Part shown: positions 32,752 through 41,223 of the stretch, in pieces
How the letters are laid out: every line of letters begins with the position of its first letter
How positions within the stretch are numbered: the first letter of the stretch is position 1
NCBI RefSeq assembly: GCF_051859025.1
Contig: NZ_JBHYGL010000018.1
Span: 11,017 to 75,016, forward strand
Reading direction: 5' to 3'
From: Falsiroseomonas sp051859025
GTDB lineage: Bacteria; Pseudomonadota; Alphaproteobacteria; Acetobacterales; Acetobacteraceae
DNA length: 64,000 nt
The notes under the pieces: generated by a model
What the model was told of the DNA's origin: nothing
The model's database searches: none
What the model saw: the letters and a program-made list of their open reading frames with translations, nothing else
Position numbers and translations under genes: made by a program

Positions 32752-32885
32752 CGGCCCGGGTGTCTGGGTCCGTCTAATGGCCCGGGTGTCTGGGGCCGTC
32801 TAACGGCCCGGGTGTCTGGGGCCGTCTAACGGCCCGGGGGCCTGGGGCCGTTTGACGGCCCGGGGGCCTGGGGCGGTTTGACCCC
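32744..32885 (+). repeat. 26-bp tandem repeat, five full units and a part unit
   Basis: Units start at 32744, 32770, 32796, 32822 and 32848, with a part unit from 32874. Each begins CCGTCTAACGGCCCGGG or a close variant; units 4 and 5 have GGGGGCC in place of GGGTGTC, and unit 5 changes CTAA to TTGA. Every unit holds the hairpin CCGT-CTA-ACGG. The first unit contains the last codon and stop of the Crp/Fnr gene, so the array grew from the 3' end of that gene. It may act as a serial terminator. There are no spacers, so it is not a CRISPR. Confidence 0.95.
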
Positions 32886-32963
32886 GCACCCTGGCGGCTT
32901 GCCCGCCGGGCGGGCTAGCTTTGGGCACGGGCGGTTCACGCGGACCGCCCCGACCCCTGCCGG

Positions 32964-33635
32964 ATGCCCACCATGATCCTGCCGCGCCGCCTCACCGCCC
33001 TGATCCCGCTGCTCCTGGGCCTTCTGGCCACGACCCTGGCCGCGGTCCCGTCCCTCGCCCAGCAGGGCGATCCCTCCTTCAACCTGGTCAATCGCAGCGG
33101 CCAGGTGATCAACGAGATCTATGTCTCCGCGACGCGGGAGCCGAATTGGGGCCGTGACCTGCTCGGCCAATCCACCCTGGCCAATGGCGCCACCTTCCCC
33201 GTGCGCATCGCCCCGGCGGCGGGCTGCCGGCAGGACATCCGCGTGGTCTATGCGGATGGGCGGCCGGAGGAACGGCGGAACCAGGATACCTGCACCATCA
33301 CGGAGATGGTCTTCGGTACCGCCGCGCCCCGCGCGCCCAATGCCGGGCCGGTGCCGGCGCCTTCCCCTGGTGCCACGCAGGGGGGGAACCCCTCCTTCAA
33401 CCTGGTCAATCGCGGCCGCGCGCAGATCCGGGAGATCTATGTCTCCTCCTCCCGCGACAATGATTGGGGGCCGGACCGCCTGGGCCAGAACACCCTGCCC
33501 ATCGGCCAGCATTTGCCGGTCCAACTGCCCCAGGGCGATTGCGTGAATGACATCCGCATCGTCTGGATGGATGGAAGGCCGGAGGAACGCCGCGCGATCG
33601 ACACCTGCCAGCTGGTGAACGTGGTCTTCCCGTGA
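32964..33635 (+). CDS. Secreted protein with two copies of an unnamed 80-residue domain
   Basis: A 223-residue exported protein with signal peptide (LTALIPLLLGLLATTLAAVP, cleavage near SLAQ). The mature part is one domain twice: PSFNLVNRSGQVINEIYVS ... DQDTCTITEMVF and PSFNLVNRGRAQIREIYVS ... DTCQLVNVVF, joined by a Pro/Ala linker. Each copy has WG-DLLGQ/WGPDRLGQ, a C-(x)n-DIR pair and the phrase DGRPEERR. The DNA of both copies shares a 24-base identical stretch (33070 and about 33389). Two Cys in each may pair. Domain function not known to me; it may be a periplasmic binding or structural unit. Its stop overlaps the FkbM gene start. Confidence 0.8.
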   Translation: MPTMILPRRLTALIPLLLGLLATTLAAVPSLAQQGDPSFNLVNRSGQVINEIYVSATREPNWGRDLLGQSTLANGATFPVRIAPAAGCRQDIRVVYADGRPEERRNQDTCTITEMVFGTAAPRAPNAGPVPAPSPGATQGGNPSFNLVNRGRAQIREIYVSSSRDNDWGPDRLGQNTLPIGQHLPVQLPQGDCVNDIRIVWMDGRPEERRAIDTCQLVNVVFP

Positions 33636-34435
33636 TGGCGTCGCTGGCCGATCAGTATCGCGCGCTGCGGGATCGCCGCCGCGCCGGCGACCCGCCGGAT
33701 TTCGAGGCGCTGCTCCGCCGCTTCTACACCGGCTTCCTGAAGCCCGGTGACACCGCGATCGATGTCGGTGCCTTCAAGGGCAAGCACACCATCCCCATCG
33801 CCGCCGCCATCGCCGGCCCCGGCGCCGCGCTGCATGCGATCGAGCCCAATCCGGACATGGCGGCCGCGCTGCGCGCGCGCATCGCCGGCGATCCCGCGCT
33901 GTCCTTCGTGATGCTGCATGAATGCGCGGCGGCGGCGGAAAACGGCATCGCCGAATTCATCATCGCCGTGGAGGCGCCTGGCTATAGCGGCCTGCGCCAG
34001 CGGGACTACGACCAGCCCGATGTCACCACGCAGCGCATCGGCGTGCATACCGTGCGGCTCGACTGGCTGCTGCCGCATCTGCCGAGCCTCGCCTACATCA
34101 AGCTCGACATCGAGGGGGGGGAATTCGATGCGCTGCGCGGGGCCGCGGGCCTGCTGGAACGCCACCGCCCCGCCATCAGCTTCGAATTCGGCCGCCGCGC
34201 CTATGGCGTCTATGGCGTCGAACCGGCGGAGGTCTTCGACTGGTTCGAGGCACGGCGCTACGTGCTGTTCGACATCATCGGCAACCCGCTCCGCCTGAAG
34301 GACCGCTTCCTGCGCGCCGATCGCCTGCCCGGCGTCTTCGATTTCCTCGCGGTACCGGCGGAGAACCGCGCCCTGGTCCAGCTGGCGCAGGCGCAGCAGG
34401 ACCCGCCGCCCGTCACCACGCCGCCCGCACCCTGA
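33635..34435 (+). CDS. FkbM-family methyltransferase
   Basis: SAM-dependent O-methyltransferase of 266 residues. Core motifs: FLKPGDTAIDVGAFKGKHT (motif I, about 38-54), HAIEPNPDMAAAL at the second strand, and LAYIKLDIEGGEFDALRGA (FkbM signature). FkbM enzymes methylate sugar or polyketide hydroxyls. The target is unknown and no glycan cluster surrounds it. ATG 33635 shares a base with the previous stop; a GTG is one codon upstream. Its 3' end overlaps the convergent histidine kinase gene by 23 bp. Confidence 0.88.
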   Translation: MASLADQYRALRDRRRAGDPPDFEALLRRFYTGFLKPGDTAIDVGAFKGKHTIPIAAAIAGPGAALHAIEPNPDMAAALRARIAGDPALSFVMLHECAAAAENGIAEFIIAVEAPGYSGLRQRDYDQPDVTTQRIGVHTVRLDWLLPHLPSLAYIKLDIEGGEFDALRGAAGLLERHRPAISFEFGRRAYGVYGVEPAEVFDWFEARRYVLFDIIGNPLRLKDRFLRADRLPGVFDFLAVPAENRALVQLAQAQQDPPPVTTPPAP

Positions 34436-35711
34436 GGCCCGGGGCCGCATCCTCCAGCGTGATGCGAAGCCCGTGCAACTCCGCCACCGCCGCCACCAGC
34501 GCGAGCCCGAGCCCCGTGCCGGGCGTGGCGCGGGAGGCATCGAGGCGGTGGAAGCGCCGGAATACCGTGGCGCGCGCATCCTCCGGGATGCCGGGCCCGT
34601 CATCGGCGATGGTGATCGCCCGATCCTCCAGCGCCAGGCGCACCGTGCCATCGGCGCGGCCGTGACGGATGGCGTTCTCCACCAGATTGGCCAGCATCTG
34701 CGTCAGCAATTCGCGGTCGCCCTGGATGGTCGCGCCGTGGTCAATCTGCGCGACCAGCAGCTGCCCGCGCTCCATCGCCGCGGGGGCGTAGAGTTCGGCA
34801 ACCGTCGCGCAGACATCATCCAGTGCCACCGGCGCGAAGGCGGCGCGGCGGGCGCCGCTCTCGACCTCCGCGATGCGGAGCAGGGCGGCGAAGATGTCGA
34901 GGATGCGGTCGCATTCCGCGACGGCTTCCTCCGCCCCCTCCATCGATTCCAGCCGGCGGCGGAGCCGCGTCAGGGGCGTGCGGAGGTCATGGGCGATGTC
35001 GTCGCTGACCTGGCGGAGCGCGGCCATGGTGATCTGCAGCCGGTCCAGCGTGGCATTCACGCGCCGTGCCAGCCGGTCGAACTCATCGCCCCCGGGGCGG
35101 GCGGCCAGGCGGGTTTCCATCCGCCCTTCCTCCACCTGCGCCAGCGCGCGTTCCATGCTGGCGGCGCGCCGCGCGACGCCGCGGCCCACCAGCAGCCCGC
35201 CGCCCAGCGCCAGCAGGATGGCGGCACCGCCGACCCAGCCCGCCGCGCCCAGCAGCTGTGCTTCCAGCGCCCGCACCGGCGCCAGATCCCGCCCCACCAG
35301 CAGGAAGTGGTTGGCGGGCAAGGCGGTGCCGAGGGCCAGCATCACGCTCTCCTCCCGCGCCGTATCGACCTCGATGCTCGCCCAGCCCGCCTGGCGGGGG
35401 GCGGAGGCGAGGTTGCCGGCGATGCGCCCGCCATCGGCGCCGGAGAGCAGGAAGAACTGGGTTCCGCTGCGATCGGCGGCGATCCGCGCCTCGATCGACA
35501 AGGCGAGGGAGGGCACGCCGCCCAGCCGCGCGGCGTTGAGCAGCACGCCGACATCGCGTTCGATCTCGGACGCGATCTGCCGCACGGCGAAGCGCGACGT
35601 CGCCCAGTAGCCGATGCCCGCCAGCATCAGCGTGCCCAGCAGCGTGAGCGCGAGGTGCAGCAGCGTGACGCGGAAGCCCGTGGTGCCGGCCCAGCGGCGG
35701 AGCGCGTTCAT
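34413..35711 (-). CDS. Two-component sensor histidine kinase (EnvZ/QseC-like layout)
   Basis: Inner-membrane kinase of 432 residues. TM1 (LLHLALTLLGTLMLAGIGYW, about 15-34), a periplasmic sensor of 130 residues, TM2 (WVGGAAILLALGGGLLVG, about 168-187), HAMP, the H box VSDDIAHDLRTPLTRLRR, N box ANLVENAIRHG, and the G boxes ADDGPGIPEDA and GTGLGLALV. The SDDIAHDLRTPL wording is typical of kinases near metal or envelope stress regulators. ATG 35711 lies within the response regulator's last codons (4-bp overlap), so they are co-translated. Signal unknown. DegP stands divergent to the regulator, pointing to envelope stress. Confidence 0.92.
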   Translation of the reverse strand: MNALRRWAGTTGFRVTLLHLALTLLGTLMLAGIGYWATSRFAVRQIASEIERDVGVLLNAARLGGVPSLALSIEARIAADRSGTQFFLLSGADGGRIAGNLASAPRQAGWASIEVDTAREESVMLALGTALPANHFLLVGRDLAPVRALEAQLLGAAGWVGGAAILLALGGGLLVGRGVARRAASMERALAQVEEGRMETRLAARPGGDEFDRLARRVNATLDRLQITMAALRQVSDDIAHDLRTPLTRLRRRLESMEGAEEAVAECDRILDIFAALLRIAEVESGARRAAFAPVALDDVCATVAELYAPAAMERGQLLVAQIDHGATIQGDRELLTQMLANLVENAIRHGRADGTVRLALEDRAITIADDGPGIPEDARATVFRRFHRLDASRATPGTGLGLALVAAVAELHGLRITLEDAAPGLRVRAAW

Positions 35712-36382
35712 GGATCGGGTGGCCGGATGGTGTAGCCCGCGCCGCGCAGCGTCTGGATCAGGTGCGGTTCGCCGAGCTTGGCGCGCAGCCGGCTGACATG
35801 GGTTTCGACCACGGAGGTGCGCGGGTCGAAGTGGATGTCCCACACGCCTTCCAGCAGCATGCTCCGCGTCACCACGCGGCCGGCATGGCGCAGCAGGTAT
35901 TCCAGCAGCCGCCATTCCCGCGGCTGCAATTCGATCCGCTGTCCCGCGCGCGTGACGGTGCGGCGCAGCAGATCCATCTCCAAATCCGCCACGCGCAGCA
36001 CGGTGGTCTCCGCGGCCATGGCGGCGGGGCGGCGGCCGAGCGCATGGACGCGCGCCAGCAGCTCCGGCAGCGCGAAGGGTTTCGCGAGATAGTCATCGGC
36101 GCCGGCGTCCAGGCCTTCCACCCGGTCGCCCAGTGACGCGCGGGCCGTGAGCATCAGGGCAGGGGTGGCGATGCCGGCGGCGCGCAGCGCGCGGATCAGG
36201 CCCAGGCCGTCGAGGCCCGGCAGCATCCGGTCCACCACCAGCACCTCGAACTGCCCGCCGATGGCCTCCATCAGCCCCTGCTTGCCATCGGCGACATGGC
36301 TGACCAGATGCCCCGCGCCGCCCAGTGCGCGGGCGATGTCAGCGGCCGTGCCCGCATCATCCTCCACCAGCAGGATCCGCAA
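35708..36382 (-). CDS. OmpR-family response regulator, TTG start
   Basis: Receiver plus winged-helix DNA-binding regulator, about 224 residues. Receiver: RILLVEDDAG, LVVDRMLPGLDG (phospho-Asp about 51), and DDYLAKPF with the Lys. Effector domain: IELQPREWRLLEYLLRHAG, then TSVVETHVSRLRAKLGEP and LRGAGYTI, the OmpR/PhoB pattern. The start is TTG at 36382, since AAGGAGG stands 8 bases before it and the receiver begins with the next codon; the 23-codon longer ATG reading gives unrelated sequence. Operon with the kinase. The divergent DegP gene begins 116 bp away and is the most likely target. Confidence 0.88.
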   Translation of the reverse strand: MRILLVEDDAGTAADIARALGGAGHLVSHVADGKQGLMEAIGGQFEVLVVDRMLPGLDGLGLIRALRAAGIATPALMLTARASLGDRVEGLDAGADDYLAKPFALPELLARVHALGRRPAAMAAETTVLRVADLEMDLLRRTVTRAGQRIELQPREWRLLEYLLRHAGRVVTRSMLLEGVWDIHFDPRTSVVETHVSRLRAKLGEPHLIQTLRGAGYTIRPPDP

Positions 36383-36390
36383 CCCCCGCG

Positions 36391-36397
36391 CCTCCTT
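36391..36397 (-). promoter_or_regulatory. Ribosome binding site deciding the TTG start of the response regulator
   Basis: AAGGAGG on the minus strand (36397 to 36391) ends 8 bases before TTG 36382. It is the strongest Shine-Dalgarno sequence in the neighbourhood and argues against the longer ATG start at 36451. Confidence 0.75.
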
Positions 36398-36498
36398 ACC
36401 AATCCGTATGCCTGCCGCGAACAGCCCGTGAGGGCGGTGCGCTACCTCCATGACACGCCAGCCCAGACAGGGTTGGACGCTTCACGGAGGCATCTACC

Positions 36499-38001
36499 AT
36501 GAGCGACAAGTCCCAGCCCGCCCGCAAGGCCCCCGGCGGGAAGCGGCATTTCTGGGCCGCCGGTTTCCTGGCCCTCGCCTTGGGCACCACCGCGCTGACG
36601 ACGCTGCCCATGGCCGGCAGCGCCCAGACCACGCCGAGCGCCCCCGCCATCGTCCTGCCGCACCAGCGCGGCCCGCAGGGTTTTGCCGATCTCGCCGCCC
36701 GCGTCGCGCCTTCCGTCGTGCGCGTGACGGTCACGGGCCAGATGGAGGCGACGCCGGCGGCGGTCGAGATGCCGCCGGAGTTGCGCGGCACGCCGCTGGA
36801 ACAGTTCTTCCGCCAGTTCGAGCGGGGGCAGCGCGCGCCCCGGGGCGAGCCGCGTGGCGAACAGCGGCGCAGCGTCGGCCAGGGCAGCGGCTTCATCATC
36901 GATGCCGGCGGCTACATCGTCACCAACAACCATGTGGTCGGTGACGCCGCCTCGGTGAAGGTCGAACTGACGGATGGCCGGGAACTGCCGGCCCGCGTGA
37001 TCGGCACGGACCCGCAGACGGACCTGGCATTGCTGAAGGTGGAGGCCGGTGGCCCGCTGCCCGCGGTGACATGGGGTGACAGCGACGCGCTTCGCGTCGG
37101 CGACTGGGTGGTGGCCATGGGCAATCCCTTCGGCCTGGGCGGCAGCGTGACGGCGGGCATCGTCTCGGCGCGTGGGCGCCAGATCGGCGCGGGCCCCTAT
37201 GACGACTTCATCCAGACCGATGCACCGATCAACCCCGGCAATTCCGGCGGCCCGCTGTTCAATGCGAATGGGGAGGTGGTGGGCATCAACACCGCCATCT
37301 ACGCGCCGTCCGGCGGCAATGTCGGCATCGGCTTCGCGGTGCCGGCGCGCATGGCGCGGCACGTCATCACCGACCTGCAGCAGGATGGCCGCGTGGCGCG
37401 GGGGTGGCTTGGTGTCTCCATGCAGCCGCTGAACGCGGAACTGGCCAGCGCGCTGCGCCTGCCGGATACGCGCGGCGTGCTGGTGGCGGGGGTGGAGCCC
37501 GGCAGCCCCGCGGCCCAGGCCGGCGTGAAGGCGGGCGACGTGGTGGTCGGCATCGATGGCCGCCCGGTGGCCGCGGCGCGGGACCTGGCGATCGCGGTGG
37601 CGGAGGCATCGCCGCGCAGCACCGCGACCCTGACCCTGCTGCGCGACGGCCAGCGGGTGGAACAGGCGGTCACGATCGGCCAGCGGGAGGCCCCGCGGCA
37701 GGAAGCCCGCGCCGGCGGGGCGGAGGCGCCGCGCCAGGCCTCGCTCGGCCTGCGCCTGTCCACCGGCAAGGCGGGCGATGGCGTGACGGTGGCCGCGGTG
37801 GAGCCCGGCAGCATCGCCGCGACGCGCGGGATGCAGGCGGGCGACGTGATCCTGCGCGCCGGGGAGCGTGACGTACGCCGCCCGCAGGATGTGACGGAAG
37901 CCGTCGCCGCCGCCCGCAGCGCCGGCCGCCCGGCCATCGCCTTGCAGGTGGTGCGGGATGGCGGCCGGGCCTTCATCGCCCTGCCGCTGAACGCGGGCTG
38001 A
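36499..38001 (+). CDS. degP: DegP/Do-family periplasmic serine protease
   Basis: Periplasmic protease/chaperone of 500 residues. Signal peptide with cleavage near GSAQ (about residue 36). Catalytic triad: His145 in TNNHVVGDA, Asp175 in QTDLALLK, Ser249 in NPGNSGGPLF. Two PDZ domains follow, the first near GWLGVSMQPL (about 310-395), the second near VAAVEPGSIAA (about 415-500). A Gln/Arg-rich LA-loop-like segment (FFRQFERGQRAPRG) is present, as in DegP. It degrades or refolds damaged envelope proteins. Divergent from the two-component regulator gene, which may induce it. A GC hairpin follows the stop. Confidence 0.92.
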   Translation: MSDKSQPARKAPGGKRHFWAAGFLALALGTTALTTLPMAGSAQTTPSAPAIVLPHQRGPQGFADLAARVAPSVVRVTVTGQMEATPAAVEMPPELRGTPLEQFFRQFERGQRAPRGEPRGEQRRSVGQGSGFIIDAGGYIVTNNHVVGDAASVKVELTDGRELPARVIGTDPQTDLALLKVEAGGPLPAVTWGDSDALRVGDWVVAMGNPFGLGGSVTAGIVSARGRQIGAGPYDDFIQTDAPINPGNSGGPLFNANGEVVGINTAIYAPSGGNVGIGFAVPARMARHVITDLQQDGRVARGWLGVSMQPLNAELASALRLPDTRGVLVAGVEPGSPAAQAGVKAGDVVVGIDGRPVAAARDLAIAVAEASPRSTATLTLLRDGQRVEQAVTIGQREAPRQEARAGGAEAPRQASLGLRLSTGKAGDGVTVAAVEPGSIAATRGMQAGDVILRAGERDVRRPQDVTEAVAAARSAGRPAIALQVVRDGGRAFIALPLNAG

Positions 38002-38007
38002 CGAAGG

Positions 38008-38031
38008 GGGGCGGGGTTCCGGCCCCGCCCC
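38008..38031 (+). terminator. GC hairpin after degP
   Basis: GGGGCGGGG-TTCCGG-CCCCGCCCC, a perfect 9-bp stem starting 7 bases after the degP stop. Only a weak pyrimidine tail (TCCC) follows, so it may need Rho or act as an mRNA-protecting structure. Confidence 0.6.
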
Positions 38032-38074
38032 TCCCGTGGCTACCCTGCCAGGATCATCCGGGCAGGGAAACTCC

Positions 38075-38935
38075 ATGAACGCCACCGCACGCCGCCAGGC
38101 CTTCCGCGCCATTCTGGCGGGGGAGGCCTGCGTGCACCCCGCCTCCGTCTTCGATGCCATCTCAGGCCGCATCGCCGCCGAGATCGGGTTCGAGTCGGCG
38201 ATCCTGGGGGGCTCCGTCGCGTCCCAGGCCGTGCTCGGCGCGCCGGACCACATCATCCTGACGCTGACGGAACTGGCAGACCTGGTGCGGCGCATCGCGC
38301 GGGGCGGCGCGCCGCCGCTGCTGGTGGATGCGGACCACGGCTTCGGCAATGCGCTCAGCGTGATGCGCACGGTGGAAGAACTGGAGGTCGCCGGCGTCGC
38401 GGCGCTCACCATCGAGGACACGCTGCTGCCCCGCCCCTACGGTCCCGAGGGCACCGCGTTGCTGCCGCTGGAGGAGGGCCTGGGCAAGATCCGCGCGGCG
38501 CTGGCGGCGCGGAGCGATCCGTCGCTCGTCATCGTGGCGCGGACCGGCGCGCTGGGCGTGACCTCCACCGAGGACGCGATCGTACGTGCCCGCGCCTATG
38601 CAGGGGCCGGTGCCGACGGCATCTTCGTCACGGGGCTGTCCGATCTGGCGCAGTTGGATGCGCTGCGGGATGCGACGGGCCTGCCGCTGCTGGTCGGCAG
38701 CGCCAAGGCGGGGATCGGCGGGGCGGCTGTGCTGGCGGCGCATGGCGCGCGCGTGGCGCTGCAGGGCCACCACACCTTCCCCGCCGCGGTGAAGGCGATG
38801 CGGGACACGCTGCAGGCGCTGCGCGATGGCACGGCGCCCAAGGACCTGCCCGGCATCGCCGATGGCGCGACCATGAAGCGGCTGCAGCGCGAAGCGCATT
38901 ACGACGCGGCGATCCGCGACTTCCTCGGGGGGTAG
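38075..38935 (+). CDS. Isocitrate lyase/PEP mutase-family enzyme, oxaloacetate decarboxylase-like
   Basis: TIM-barrel enzyme of 286 residues. Seen: HPASVFDAISGRIAAEIGF, LGGSVASQAVLGAPD, LLVDADHGFGNALSVMRTV with the metal-binding Asp-Ala-Asp, and ALTIEDTLLPRPYG. The wording fits PA4872-type oxaloacetate decarboxylase (EC 4.1.1.112) better than methylisocitrate lyase, because the Cys loop (KKCGH) of lyases is absent. It would convert oxaloacetate to pyruvate and CO2 with Mg2+. ATG 38075 is chosen with CAGGGA upstream; a 13-codon longer reading is possible. Lone gene between degP and the MFS permease. Confidence 0.85.
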   Translation: MNATARRQAFRAILAGEACVHPASVFDAISGRIAAEIGFESAILGGSVASQAVLGAPDHIILTLTELADLVRRIARGGAPPLLVDADHGFGNALSVMRTVEELEVAGVAALTIEDTLLPRPYGPEGTALLPLEEGLGKIRAALAARSDPSLVIVARTGALGVTSTEDAIVRARAYAGAGADGIFVTGLSDLAQLDALRDATGLPLLVGSAKAGIGGAAVLAAHGARVALQGHHTFPAAVKAMRDTLQALRDGTAPKDLPGIADGATMKRLQREAHYDAAIRDFLGG

Positions 38936-39017
38936 GCGCGCGCTGCCATTCCCGCATACTGCGCGGAATGACGGAGGAAACGACACGGGCAGGGCGCGCA
39001 GGCGCCGGTGCGCGCGC

Positions 39018-40253
39018 ATGATGCGCCTGCCCGGCCTGGCGCCCTTCCGCCAGAAGGGATTCCGGCGGCAATTCCCCGCCGATATCGCGACATCCTGGGG
39101 CTTCGAGATCGAGACCCTGGTGCTGGGCTGGTACATCCTGGTCAGCACGGGTTCGGTCGTGTGGCTGACCGCCTTCGCCTCCGTGCAGTATCTCGGCACG
39201 CTGGTGTCGCCGATGTTCGGTGTGATGGGCGACCGGCTGGGCCATCGCGGCGTGCTTTGCGTCATGCGCGGGCTCTATGCGGTGCTGGCTTCCGTGATCG
39301 GCGTGATGGCGCTGACGGGGGCGATGACGCCAGTGGCCGTGATGGCGGTGGCCGCCGTGGCGGGGCTGGTGCGGCCTTCCGACATGGGCATGCGCAACGC
39401 GCTGATCGCGGCCAGCGTGCCCGCGGTGCAGATGCCGGCTGCCATGGGCATCTCCCGCACCACGGCCGACACGGCGCGCGTGATGGGCGCGCTGGCGGGG
39501 GCGGGGCTGGTGGCGATGCTCGGTATCGGTGCGACCTATTGCGTCGTCGTGGGGCTGTACCTGACGAGCCTCTGCCTGACGCTGGCGGTGCCGGCGCCAC
39601 GGCGCATCACGTCGGCACCGGCCTCCCCCTTGCGGGAATTGCGCGACGGCTTCGGCCATCTGCGGGAAACCCCGCCGCTGATGGCGGCGATCCTGCTGGC
39701 CTTCCTGGTGAATCTGCTCGCCTACCCCGTCTCCGGCGGGCTGCTGCCCTATGTCGCGCGGGAGGTCTATGGCGTGGACCGCACCGTGCTGGGCTACCTC
39801 ATCGCCTGCTTCGCGGGGGGCGGGTTGCTGGGGTCGATCGTGATGATCGGGCGCGGCGGCGTGGCCTATCCGGGACGCGTGATGCTGGTGGCCTGCGCCA
39901 TCTGGTTTCCCCTGCTGATCGCCTTCGCCACCGTCACCGATCCCCGCACGGGCCTGGTGCTGATGGGCCTGGCCGGCTTCGTGCAGAGTTTTGCTCTCGT
40001 GCCCATGTCCGTGATCCTGCTGCGCTGCGCGGAGGAACGCTTCCGGGGCCGCGTGATGGGGCTGCGGATCCTGGCGGTCTATGGGCTGCCGCTGGGGCTG
40101 GTGGTGGCGGGGCCGCTGATCGAATGGATGGGCTTCATGCGCACCATCACGATGTATGCCGGGCTCGGGCTGATCTGCACGGGGGCGATCGCGCTGCATT
40201 GGCGAAAGCATCTCTGGCCCTCCGACGCGCCGGCCAATACCGCGCTGCGCTAA
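39018..40253 (+). CDS. MFS-type transporter
   Basis: Inner-membrane protein of 411 residues with about 12 hydrophobic helices. Seen: FGVMGDRLGHRGVLCVMRG, the loop 2-3 MFS motif (GDRLGHR), SRTTADTARVMGALAGAGL and a second loop motif EERFRGRVMGLRI. It resembles MFS_3/enterobactin-exporter-like permeases; cargo unknown. No good ribosome site precedes ATG 39018. A 17-codon frame (38968-39021) ends across this ATG (ATGATG/TGA), which might couple translation. Convergent with the LysR gene; the stop codons overlap. Confidence 0.85.
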   Translation: MMRLPGLAPFRQKGFRRQFPADIATSWGFEIETLVLGWYILVSTGSVVWLTAFASVQYLGTLVSPMFGVMGDRLGHRGVLCVMRGLYAVLASVIGVMALTGAMTPVAVMAVAAVAGLVRPSDMGMRNALIAASVPAVQMPAAMGISRTTADTARVMGALAGAGLVAMLGIGATYCVVVGLYLTSLCLTLAVPAPRRITSAPASPLRELRDGFGHLRETPPLMAAILLAFLVNLLAYPVSGGLLPYVAREVYGVDRTVLGYLIACFAGGGLLGSIVMIGRGGVAYPGRVMLVACAIWFPLLIAFATVTDPRTGLVLMGLAGFVQSFALVPMSVILLRCAEERFRGRVMGLRILAVYGLPLGLVVAGPLIEWMGFMRTITMYAGLGLICTGAIALHWRKHLWPSDAPANTALR

Positions 40254-41146
40254 TCCGTGCCCAGGCTCCGCGCCAGCCATTCCGAAAACGCCTGCACGGT
40301 GGATCGCCGCGCGGCCATTTCCGTCATGACGAGGTGGTAGCCCGTGCCATCCTCCATCACGCCGTCGAAGGCCCGAACCAGGCGCCCTTCCGCGATGGCG
40401 TCCCGCACCAGCACGCCCCAGCCGATGCCGATTCCCTGGCCGGCCTCGGCGGCGGCCAGGGCCATCGCCGTCTCGTCGAAGCGGGGGCCTGCGGCGACCA
40501 GGGAAGGGTCGATCCCCGCGGCCTCCGCCCAACTGCGCCAGTAGGGCCGCTCCGCGTAATGCAGCAGTGTCGCGCAGGGCAGGGCCTGCGCCGGGTCACC
40601 GGGCAGCGTGGCGCGGAGCGTCGGCGTGCAGACCGGCATCATCTGTTCGCGTGTCAGGCGCCGCACGACATAGTCCGGCCAGTCGCCCTGGCCGGTGCGG
40701 ATGGCGACATCGACATCGGCACCAAGCCGCTGCGCGAAGTAGCGATGCGTCTCCAGCCGCAGGTCGATCCAGGGATGGGCGCGGGCGAAATCGCCGATGC
40801 GCGGCGCCAGGACCCGCATGGCGAAGCTGCGCGCGGCGTTCACCACCAGGGTGGTGCGGCTGCGCGGCTGGCCGATGCGGAACAGCCCGCTCTCCAGCGT
40901 CTCCAGCCCCCGCCTGGCGTAATCCGCCAGCACGTCGCCGGCCTCGGTCAGCCGCAAGCCGCGCGGGCCGCGGGTGAACAACGGCTCCGCCAGCCTTTCC
41001 TCCAGCGCCTTGACCTGCCGGCTGATGGCGCCCTGCGTCACGCCAAGCTCCGCCGCCGCGCGGGCCATGTTGAGGTGGCGCGCCGCCGCATCGAAGGCCC
41101 TGAGTGCCTGCAACGGCAACCCGGCCATGCCTTGAGCTGAACTCAT
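40250..41146 (-). CDS. LysR-family transcriptional regulator (GcvA-like)
   Basis: Regulator of 298 residues. The N-terminal HTH is LQALRAFDAAARHLNMARAAAELGVTQGAISRQVKALE (quoted in part; about residues 12-50), followed by EPLFTRGPRGLRLTEAG and a periplasmic-binding-like effector domain with VDVAIRTGQGDWP and GIGIGWGVLVRD. The GcvA-like subgroup often governs amino-acid or hydantoin genes. It is divergent from the hyuB operon with 77 bp between starts, so it most likely controls that operon. ATG 41146 is used; ATG 41128 (MAGLPLQ) is the alternative. Confidence 0.92.
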   Translation of the reverse strand: MSSAQGMAGLPLQALRAFDAAARHLNMARAAAELGVTQGAISRQVKALEERLAEPLFTRGPRGLRLTEAGDVLADYARRGLETLESGLFRIGQPRSRTTLVVNAARSFAMRVLAPRIGDFARAHPWIDLRLETHRYFAQRLGADVDVAIRTGQGDWPDYVVRRLTREQMMPVCTPTLRATLPGDPAQALPCATLLHYAERPYWRSWAEAAGIDPSLVAAGPRFDETAMALAAAEAGQGIGIGWGVLVRDAIAEGRLVRAFDGVMEDGTGYHLVMTEMAARRSTVQAFSEWLARSLGTD

Positions 41147-41223
41147 GGCTGGAGAGCCTATCCCGCGCCTTTCCCCCCCGCCATCCCCGCCCCAGACTGC
41201 GCCCCAACCACCAAGGACGCCGC

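Noticed and set aside
32744..32885. CRISPR array.
   Set aside because: The 26-bp units are directly joined with no spacers, and no cas gene is near.
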